NCBI GenBank assembly: GCA_031278675.1
Contig: JAITJY010000155.1
Coordinates: 1 to 7,783, forward strand
Length of the DNA: 7,783 nt
Origin: Bifidobacteriaceae bacterium
GTDB lineage: Bacteria; Actinomycetota; Actinomycetes; Actinomycetales; WQXJ01
Direction of reading: 5' to 3'
In this document: piece by piece, positions 1 through 5,691 of the stretch
How the letters are laid out: every line of letters starts with the position of its first letter
Position numbering within the stretch: the stretch's first letter is position 1
Program-made: the position numbers and the translations under genes
The notes under the pieces: generated by a model
Database searches by the model: none
What the model was told of the DNA's origin: nothing
What the model saw: the letters and a program-made list of their open reading frames with translations, nothing else

Positions 1-4
1 GCAT
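1..4 (-). CDS. Start of a downstream gene leaving the window (only ATG visible)
   Basis: A minus-strand ATG occupies 4..2 and is preceded by AAAGGAGGA (minus strand, positions 18..10), an almost ideal Shine-Dalgarno sequence six bases from the start codon. No coding sequence beyond the start codon is in the window, so the product cannot be read. In many actinobacteria pgsA is followed by cinA or by the regulator gene clgR, so either is plausible, but that is inference from gene order alone. It starts 74 bases after the pgsA stop codon and on the same strand, so it may belong to the same transcription unit or have its own promoter. Confidence 0.55.
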
Positions 5-9
5 GGTAG

Positions 10-18
10 TCCTCCTTT
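10..18 (-). promoter_or_regulatory. Strong ribosome binding site of the gene leaving at the left edge
   Basis: The minus strand reads AAAGGAGGA six bases before an ATG. It is the best Shine-Dalgarno match seen in the window and is the main reason for calling a gene start at position 4. No promoter hexamers could be recognised with confidence in the short stretch between this site and the pgsA stop codon. Confidence 0.65.
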
Positions 19-78
19 ACTAAAACACCCGTACGAGGCTGTTAGCTCCGTGCGTCCCCCGAGAAGCCCCCGTCCGGC

Positions 79-2043
79 TCACGTTTCACGGTCGTCGGTG
101 GCTGGCCGGCTCGGCCCGCCGACTTCTTCCCCCCACCCTATACGCCGCTTCAATTCCGTGAGCCGCGCTTGGGCCGCAGCCAGCGCTTCGTCTTGTATAG
201 CGGCGCTCCGACCGTTGTCCGATGCCGTCCCCCCACCTCCCAGCTTCCGCCCACCCTGGTAGGCGGGGGCGGGCGCGGGGTGCGCGTAAGCGGCGGTCGT
301 GGACGAGGGATGCGTTCCGGTTTGGGCGGACGCTGAGCCCGGTCTAGGCGGGGCGGGCGCTGAACGCGCTCCCGGTTGAGCAGGCGCTGAACGCGCTCCC
401 GGTTGAGCAGGCCGGGTCTGCGGCGCCTCGCCGCCCGAGTCGATCTCCGCTGCCCTGATCACGGTCCGCAATTGGCGCCATTCTGGCGCCGCTGGCCGGG
501 GCCGAGGCGGCGCGGGCCGCACCGCAGGTGCTGGCCGCGTTTGAGGTGGGTCAGGCCACCCAGCCACTGGCCGAGTCGGTTTGACGGACTCGTCCGGCCC
601 CACCTGAGGCACTCCCGCCCCGCCGGGCGCTCCCCCGCCTCCCGCGCCAACGAAACCGCCACTCGCGGAACCGCCGCTGACCGAACCAGTCCCACCCGCA
701 CCCGGCGCGCCGGAACCGGCGCGGGCTAACCCCGGCCCAGCCGAGCCCGCGCCGGATGCACCCGCGCCAGCCGAGCCCGCACCGGATGCACCCGCGCCAG
801 CGGAACCGGCGCTGACCGAACCAGCCCCAGCCACACCCACCGGAGGGCGCGGCGCGGGCGGCTGGCTGATGCTGAACGGCGCTGGTCGAACCAGACCCGC
901 ACCCGCCGGCGCCGTCGGCGGCGAAGTCTTGTCCGGCGCGGCTTGCGCGACCGGCGCCGGTTCCCGGCGAGTCGGCGGAACCCACTCGATGCGGCGCGGC
1001 CTCCCAACTTGCGCCTCGGCGCCAGCGCTGCTCAAAGCAGCGCCCGGTCCTGCCGGAGGCGCCCCTCCCGCTAGGTACTGACCGGTAGCTGGCACCGCCG
1101 GCGCAGCGGCGGCGGGAGTAAGCCCGCCCGGAGTGGGCGGGGCCGCGCGCATCCCAGAAGCAGGCGTCATTGAACCCGACCCAACCGGCGCGGGCGCAGA
1201 CGGAGCCAGCCCGACTGGAGTGGGCTGGGCCGCAGGCGGAGCAGGCTTGGTCGGAGTGGGGTTGGGCGCAGTGGCCTGGACTGCGGCCGAAGCCGGCCCA
1301 GCTGTTGCGGGCGCAGACGGAGCCAGCTTCGCCCGGGCGGATTCGGGCGGACCGGCGGTCGCCGGGGTGGATTCGGGCGGAGCGGCGGTCGCCGGGGCGG
1401 ATTCGGGCGGGGCGGGCTGGACGGGGGCGGATTCGGGGGCGGCGCGCTTGGCGCGGCGCACAATACCGGCCGCTTGAATCGCATAATCAGCGCCAGTAGC
1501 CACAGTGATAGCGACAGCCAGAATCATCGCAATCACAATCAAGGTGGGAAGCACCGGAACACGGTTGATCCACTCAGCCGGCAACAAATAACCGCTAATC
1601 GCAATGATCTGAGTGACGGTCTTCAGCTTGCCGCCCTTCGACGCGGCAATCACCTCATAACGGATCACCGCCATGCGGATCAAGGTCACAGCCAATTCCC
1701 GCCCGAGGATCACGCCAGTCACCCACCAAGACAACAACCCAACCCACGACAGGCAAACCAAAGCAGCGCCAATCAACGCCTTATCAGCAATCGGGTCCGC
1801 GATCTTCCCAAAATCGGTGATCAATCCCCGGCTGCGAGCTAATTTTCCGTCATAACGGTCGGTCAGCGACGCCAACAAGAAAACGCCGGTCGCTGCGAGA
1901 CGCCACGGAGGTGAGGTGGCGGCATCGTGCATAAAAACCACCACGAGAACTGGCACCAGCGCAATCCGCACCATGGTAAGCACGTTCGCCACATTGAGCA
2001 ACGGCGCGGGCGCCGTCGCCGGGGCCGAGGGCTGGCTGGTCAT
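79..2043 (-). CDS. pgsA: CDP-diacylglycerol--glycerol-3-phosphate 3-phosphatidyltransferase (phosphatidylglycerophosphate synthase) with giant low-complexity C-terminal tail
   Basis: The enzyme transfers the phosphatidyl group from CDP-diacylglycerol to glycerol-3-phosphate in the inner membrane, the committed step to phosphatidylglycerol and cardiolipin. The CDP-alcohol phosphotransferase signature D-x2-D-G-x2-A-R-x8-G-x3-D-x3-D is intact as D62, D65, G66, A69, R70, G79, D83 and D87. The GRELAVTLIR segment (114-123) and the GGKLKT-Q segment (137-145) fit PgsA better than phosphatidylinositol-type paralogues. Hydrophobic segments run from about 20 to 190. Family members usually have about 180-210 residues; this one has 654. 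Residues from about 200 onward are Pro/Ala/Gly/Ser-rich with internal tandem repeats, ending in a charged helix-like stretch (about 613-636, containing LTELKRRIGWGEE). The ATG at 2043 is 20 bases after the ftsK stop and has only a weak Shine-Dalgarno, which suggests translational coupling. The catalytic assignment is firm; the function of the tail is unknown. Confidence 0.93.
   Translation of the reverse strand: MTSQPSAPATAPAPLLNVANVLTMVRIALVPVLVVVFMHDAATSPPWRLAATGVFLLASLTDRYDGKLARSRGLITDFGKIADPIADKALIGAALVCLSWVGLLSWWVTGVILGRELAVTLIRMAVIRYEVIAASKGGKLKTVTQIIAISGYLLPAEWINRVPVLPTLIVIAMILAVAITVATGADYAIQAAGIVRRAKRAAPESAPVQPAPPESAPATAAPPESTPATAGPPESARAKLAPSAPATAGPASAAVQATAPNPTPTKPAPPAAQPTPVGLAPSAPAPVGSGSMTPASGMRAAPPTPGGLTPAAAAPAVPATGQYLAGGAPPAGPGAALSSAGAEAQVGRPRRIEWVPPTRREPAPVAQAAPDKTSPPTAPAGAGLVRPAPFSISQPPAPRPPVGVAGAGSVSAGSAGAGASGAGSAGAGASGAGSAGPGLARAGSGAPGAGGTGSVSGGSASGGFVGAGGGGAPGGAGVPQVGPDESVKPTRPVAGWPDPPQTRPAPAVRPAPPRPRPAAPEWRQLRTVIRAAEIDSGGEAPQTRPAQPGARSAPAQPGARSAPAPPRPGSASAQTGTHPSSTTAAYAHPAPAPAYQGGRKLGGGGTASDNGRSAAIQDEALAAAQARLTELKRRIGWGEEVGGPSRPATDDRET
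361..414. repeat. 27-bp tandem repeat, two copies, inside the pgsA tail
   Basis: Two adjacent 27-bp units begin at 361 and 388 and are nearly identical except at the last bases. They encode the nine-residue repeat AQPGARSAP in the PgsA tail. The unit length is a multiple of three, so copy-number change would keep the reading frame. Confidence 0.85.
739..798. repeat. 30-bp tandem repeat, two copies, inside the pgsA tail
   Basis: Units 739-768 and 769-798 differ at one base. A degenerate third copy begins at 799. On the coding (minus) strand they give a ten-residue Gly/Ala/Ser repeat of the type GAGASGAGSA. Confidence 0.85.
1337..1440. repeat. 30-bp tandem repeat, about 3.5 copies, at the start of the pgsA tail
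   Basis: Units start at 1337, 1367, 1397 and 1427 (the last partial), each opening with GCGGATTCGGG or a one-base variant. They encode PPESAPATA-like decapeptides at about residues 202-236, immediately after the last hydrophobic segment of PgsA. This marks where the normal enzyme ends and the extension begins. Confidence 0.85.
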
Positions 2044-2063
2044 CCAACCAGCTTACTGGCCAT

Positions 2064-5000
2064 TTACGCGCCACCTTCCGGCGCGGTGGGCGGTTCACTG
2101 ACACCAGAATTCTCTGCGGACGCCTCACTCGCCGGCGCATCCGCGCCGCTCAGCGATGCGAGAATCCCCGCCAGAGCCTCCGGCGCGACCAGCACCTCGC
2201 GGGCCTTGCCGCCCTCGGACGGACCCACCACACCCCTGGTTTCCAGCAGATCCATCAGCCGCCCGGCCTTAGCGAACCCGATCCGCAGCTTGCGTTGCAG
2301 CATGGAAGTAGAACCAATTTGGGAGACAATGACCAGTTCAGCGGCTTGCAGCAGGAGGTCCAAGTCGTCGCCGATGTCGTCATCCACAGTCCGGCGCCGC
2401 GTCATCTGAGCAATCACATCAGGCCGGTATTCCGCTTTCGCCTGCGCCTTGACAGCCTCCACCACCGCGTGGATCTCCGACTCGCCGACCCATGCGCCCT
2501 GGAGACGGATCGGCCGCGACGATCCGTACGGCAAGAACAGTGCGTCGCCCTGACCGATCAGCTTCTCGGCGCCGGACTGATCCAACACCACACGCGAATC
2601 CGTGTGGGACGTGGTCGCGAATGCCAGCCTGGACGGAATATTCGCCTTGATCACACCAGTCACCACATCCACCGAAGGACGCTGGGTGGCCAGCACCAGA
2701 TGAATCCCGGCCGCCCGCGCTACGGCGGTGATCCGCTGCACCGAAGCTTCGACATCACGCGGGGCAACCATCATCAGATCGGCTAACTCATCAACCACCA
2801 CCAGAAGATACGGATAGGGGCGCAGTGGATGCGCCGCACCCGGTTCAGCCCTGATCGACCCGTTGCGCACCGCCTTGTTGAAATCTTCAATGTGTTTCAG
2901 CCCATAGCGTTCCAGGGCGTCGTAGCGCGAATCCATCTCGCGGCACACCCAATCCAGCACCTCGGCGGCCTTCTTCGGGTCAGTCACGATTGGGGTGATC
3001 AGGTGCGGGATCCCGGCGTAGACCGTCAGTTCAACTCGCTTCGGGTCGATCAGTACCATCCTGACCTGTTCCGGGGTTGCCCGCATCAGCAAAGAAACCA
3101 CCATCGAGTTGATGAAGGATGATTTGCCGGAGCCAGTCGCCCCCGCCACCAGCAGATGGAACATCTTCGCCAGGTTCGCCACAACGTAGCCCCCGCCCAC
3201 ATCCTTCCCCAGCCCGGCCAGCATGGGGTGCGGGTTACGCCGCGCGATGGGGCTCGCCAGCACATCGCCCAGCGCCACCGTCTCACGTTCCGTGTTGGGT
3301 ATCTCAATCCCGATGGCGGATTTGCCCGGGATCGGCGAGATGATCCGGATCTCCGGGCTCGCCACCGCATAGGCGATGTTGCGCTGCAATTGAGTGATGC
3401 GCTCCACCTTGACCCCAGGACCCAGTTCTACTTCGTAGCGCGTCACAGTGGGACCGCAGGTGAATCCAACCACGGTCGCGTCGACCGAGAACTGCTCGAA
3501 TACTTCTGTCAGTGCGCCCATGATCCGCGCCGCGCCGGCGCTCTGGTCCCGTTTCGGCAGGTCTTTGGCTAGGAGTTCCGGGCTCGGTAGTTCGTACAGG
3601 ACATCCCCGGTCAGATTGCCCTGGGATCCCCCATGGGGCATTGCGGCAGCTTTGCCGCCGCGCGCGCCAGCCCGGCCAACCGCTCCCCCGCCGACCGCAC
3701 CAGCACCTCCGACCGCACCAGCACCCCCGGCCGCACCAGCACCCCCGGCCGCCCCGGCTCCAGCAGCTCCAGCAAGCCCACCAGCGCCACCGGCCAAACC
3801 GGTCCCCCCGAGCGCACCAGCGCCCCCAGCCGCACCAGCTCCAGCAAGCGCACCAGCGCCCCCAGCCGCACCAGCTCCAGCAGCTCCAGCAGCTCCAGCG
3901 AGCGCCCAGGCGCCACCGGCCGCACCAGCGCCTCCGAGCACACCAGCGGCCCCCAGAGCCCCTGCGGCGCCAAATTGTTCCGTCGGGGAATCGTTGGCCA
4001 CGCCGCCGACCGGCCCACCAGCGCCGCTCACCCCACTAAAGCCCGCATGGCGCGCGCCACCCAAAGCCGCCGCGCCGCCGGCCGCGGGACCGAAGGCGAG
4101 CCCGGGGACGGCATCGTCGGCTGGGCTGCCATAGGCGGGACCGTCGGCTGGGCCGGGGTAGACGGCGCCGTCCGGGCTGTCTGGTCCACCGAAACTGGCG
4201 CCCTCCGGCGGGGAGTCCCCGGTGTCATAGTTGTGGAACTGGGTCTCGACCCCGTCGGAACCGTGCGGCAAGAAGGGGCCTTCGGCGTGTTCGGACTGGT
4301 CGGGGCGGCTGTAGGGTTCGTCGTTGGCGTACGAATCCAGTGCCGGCCGGCGCCGGGCGCGCCGCTCGGTCGCGGACGGCCAACCGAGGGCGGCGATGGC
4401 CTCACGGCTCCGCTGGGCAATCCGGTTGACCGGGGTTTTTGTGATCACCAGCAAGCCGAAGAAGGCGAGCACCAAGAACACCGTGAACGCGATCCAACGG
4501 GTCAGGAGCGCGGCGGCCGGGGTACCGATCAGGCCAATCGCGCCACCGGCGGCGCGGATGCCGTCCCAATCGCCGCGCGGGCTGGGCATGCCGCAGCCGA
4601 TGTGGATCAAGGTGGCCAGGGCCACGATCAGCGCTGTGAAACCGATCGAGATGCGGCCGTTGGCCTCGGCCTCCTGCGGATGGCGCATCAGGCGAATCGC
4701 GAGGTAGATCAGGACCACTGGGAGCGCTTTGCTGAGCACCCCGAACAGGCCCGCCGCGACCCATTCGATGGCTTGGCCGGCCGGTCCGCTCAGACCGAAC
4801 CAGCTCTGGGCGGCCACCACCAGCGCCAGGCAGATCGCCAGCAGCGCGACTCCGTCGCGGCGGTGTTCGGGCGGCAAACTGCGAGCATCCTGGCCTACGC
4901 GGCGGGCCACCGCGTGGGCTCCTCGGGCCATCCCATGCCAGGCGCCGCGCGCCGCTCCCCCCGCAGCTCCGGCGCCCGCAGCGCCCCCCGCGCGCCCCCC

Positions 5001-5330
5001 AGCCGAGCCAGGCGGCAGGGCGGCCGTGGCGGCAGTCGATGGGCCAACTGCGGGCGCGTTGGATGCCGTGGCAGCGGTCTGATCAGCGCGAACGCCCCGG
5101 CGAGCCGGGGCGGCACCGGCTGCGGCCCGCGCTGAGCCACCAGTCCCCCGCCCAGCGCCACCGGTCCCCCGGGCTGCGCCGCTGCGCGCCGGGGCCGGGC
5201 TCGACGATCCCCGCGAGTTCGCCGTCTTGGCCGCGCGCGCCGACTGATCCGCCCGTTTCTTCCTCCGCACGCCCCCAAGACTAACGAGCACCACCGTCAT
5301 CATCCGCGCTGACACACCGCTTGGCCCCAT
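2064..5330 (-). CDS. ftsK: DNA translocase FtsK/SpoIIIE with expanded Gly/Ala-rich linker
   Basis: This septal ATPase pumps double-stranded DNA to finish chromosome segregation. Residue numbers assume the ATG at 5330. Residues 158-300 hold four transmembrane segments. Residues 300-450 are an acidic, Pro/Gly-rich linker and 453-558 a nearly pure Gly/Ala stretch. The motor follows from about 576: Walker A GATGSGKS at 730-737, Walker B VVVDE at 844-848, and the RecA-like segment ATQRPSVDVVTGVIKANIPSR near 881-901 in two recognisable blocks. The C-terminal winged-helix gamma domain that reads polar DNA signals covers about 990-1048 (QRKLRIGFAKAGRLMD). A Ser/Pro/Glu-rich tail ends the protein. The 1088 residues exceed common actinobacterial FtsK lengths because of the linker and the disordered N-terminus. 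The start is uncertain: ATG codons at 5303/5300 and GTG at 5270 are in frame, the GTG gives the natural-looking basic beginning VRRKKRADQ, and none has a good Shine-Dalgarno. Confidence 0.95.
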   Translation of the reverse strand: MGPSGVSARMMTVVLVSLGGVRRKKRADQSARAAKTANSRGSSSPAPARSGAARGTGGAGRGTGGSARAAAGAAPARRGVRADQTAATASNAPAVGPSTAATAALPPGSAGGRAGGAAGAGAAGGAARGAWHGMARGAHAVARRVGQDARSLPPEHRRDGVALLAICLALVVAAQSWFGLSGPAGQAIEWVAAGLFGVLSKALPVVLIYLAIRLMRHPQEAEANGRISIGFTALIVALATLIHIGCGMPSPRGDWDGIRAAGGAIGLIGTPAAALLTRWIAFTVFLVLAFFGLLVITKTPVNRIAQRSREAIAALGWPSATERRARRRPALDSYANDEPYSRPDQSEHAEGPFLPHGSDGVETQFHNYDTGDSPPEGASFGGPDSPDGAVYPGPADGPAYGSPADDAVPGLAFGPAAGGAAALGGARHAGFSGVSGAGGPVGGVANDSPTEQFGAAGALGAAGVLGGAGAAGGAWALAGAAGAAGAGAAGGAGALAGAGAAGGAGALGGTGLAGGAGGLAGAAGAGAAGGAGAAGGAGAVGGAGAVGGGAVGRAGARGGKAAAMPHGGSQGNLTGDVLYELPSPELLAKDLPKRDQSAGAARIMGALTEVFEQFSVDATVVGFTCGPTVTRYEVELGPGVKVERITQLQRNIAYAVASPEIRIISPIPGKSAIGIEIPNTERETVALGDVLASPIARRNPHPMLAGLGKDVGGGYVVANLAKMFHLLVAGATGSGKSSFINSMVVSLLMRATPEQVRMVLIDPKRVELTVYAGIPHLITPIVTDPKKAAEVLDWVCREMDSRYDALERYGLKHIEDFNKAVRNGSIRAEPGAAHPLRPYPYLLVVVDELADLMMVAPRDVEASVQRITAVARAAGIHLVLATQRPSVDVVTGVIKANIPSRLAFATTSHTDSRVVLDQSGAEKLIGQGDALFLPYGSSRPIRLQGAWVGESEIHAVVEAVKAQAKAEYRPDVIAQMTRRRTVDDDIGDDLDLLLQAAELVIVSQIGSTSMLQRKLRIGFAKAGRLMDLLETRGVVGPSEGGKAREVLVAPEALAGILASLSGADAPASEASAENSGVSEPPTAPEGGA
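3811..3882. repeat. 36-bp tandem repeat, two identical copies, in the ftsK Gly/Ala linker
   Basis: Units 3811-3846 and 3847-3882 are identical by eye. They lie in a wider region, about 3657-3974, made of looser short repeats of CCAGC and CCAGCGCC type on the plus strand. These encode Gly-Gly-Ala and Gly-Ala runs at about residues 453-558 between the membrane domain and the motor of FtsK. Confidence 0.85.
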
Positions 5331-5487
5331 CCCCGTCGCTTCGCCTGTTCTGGTTGACCAGTTCGTTCGCCACGCTCACGCCGTGCGCTCGGTGCGGTTC
5401 GATCCCGATGGGTTGCGCCAGGTGCCTCCCGCCGCACTTTCCAGGATCACGGAGTCCGCGAGGGCGCCCTGGGCTGGACCTGACCTG

Positions 5488-5553
5488 GAGGCGTCCCCGA
5501 AGCGACCCCGAAGCGACCCGGAAGCGTCCCCGAAGCGACCCCGAAGTGACCCG
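5488..5553. repeat. Six tandem copies of an 11-bp repeat (consensus GAAGCGACCCC)
   Basis: Units begin at 5488, 5499, 5510, 5521, 5532 and 5543. They follow a higher-order 33-bp pattern in which units 1-3 are copied as units 4-6 with few differences. The period is close to one helical turn of DNA, so equivalent bases face the same side of the helix. Eleven is not a multiple of three, which argues against this being a coding repeat, although a 33-bp super-unit keeps frame. The array lies about 160 bases from the annotated ftsK start and about 140 bases upstream of the transporter start. Confidence 0.9.
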
Positions 5554-5631
5554 GCAGCAGCCGCATCGGCGCAGGTCCGCACAGAGCCTGTCCAGGATGT
5601 GGACCAATCTGCCCGGATAGTGGGACGAAAG

Positions 5632-5657
5632 TTATATTGTCGAGAAGACATAAATTG
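5632..5657 (+). promoter_or_regulatory. Candidate promoter/operator of the niaP-like gene
   Basis: An A+T-rich island in otherwise G+C-rich DNA contains TATATT (5633-5638), which could be a -10 element, but no convincing -35 hexamer is visible at the expected distance. The inverted repeat TGTC-gagaa-GACA (5638-5650) overlaps or directly follows this element and would be well placed for a repressor. Position relative to the start codon (about 55 bases) fits a promoter; the assignment remains tentative. Confidence 0.3.
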
Positions 5658-5678
5658 TTGTGGGTCCGCCCACGATCC

Positions 5679-5687
5679 AAGGAGAGG
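5679..5687 (+). promoter_or_regulatory. Ribosome binding site that fixes the niaP-like start
   Basis: AAGGAGAGG lies upstream of ATG 5692, with seven bases between GGAG and the start codon. The reading frame is open back to 5383, but the upstream part is only the translation of the 11-bp repeats and intergenic DNA. This site, plus the natural NiaP-like beginning of the protein, makes 5692 the correct start. Confidence 0.8.
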
Positions 5688-5691
5688 CCGC

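Larger units (their letters stand above)
5331..5691. other. Divergent intergenic region between ftsK and the niaP-like gene
   Basis: This 361-base stretch separates two divergent genes and should contain both promoters. No reading frame in it looks like a real protein: the available frames are mostly translations of the 11-bp repeats. It holds an imperfect dyad CTGGTTGACCAG (5350-5361) just upstream of the ftsK ATG at 5330, the 11-bp repeat array (5488-5553), and an A+T-rich island (about 5628-5660) close to the transporter gene. If ftsK starts at the GTG at 5270, the region is 60 bases longer. Confidence 0.7.

Noticed and set aside
3633..5135. Long plus-strand open frame antisense to ftsK
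   Set aside because: The ftsK frame carries clear domains and motifs. The antisense frame is open only because stop codons are rare in G+C-rich DNA, and it shows low-complexity or frame-shadow sequence.
5388..5420. tRNA T-arm-like sequence GGTTCGATCCC
   Set aside because: The five-base T-stem does not pair fully and no acceptor, D or anticodon arm can be placed upstream or on the other strand.
5383..5691. 103-residue N-terminal extension of the transporter from an upstream ATG
   Set aside because: The extension is encoded by intergenic repeats, is highly charged and unlike MFS N-termini, while ATG 5692 has an excellent ribosome binding site and matches the family start.
5590..5691. Riboswitch before the niaP-like gene
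   Set aside because: The leader is short, with no multi-helix fold or known conserved core that I can recognise.
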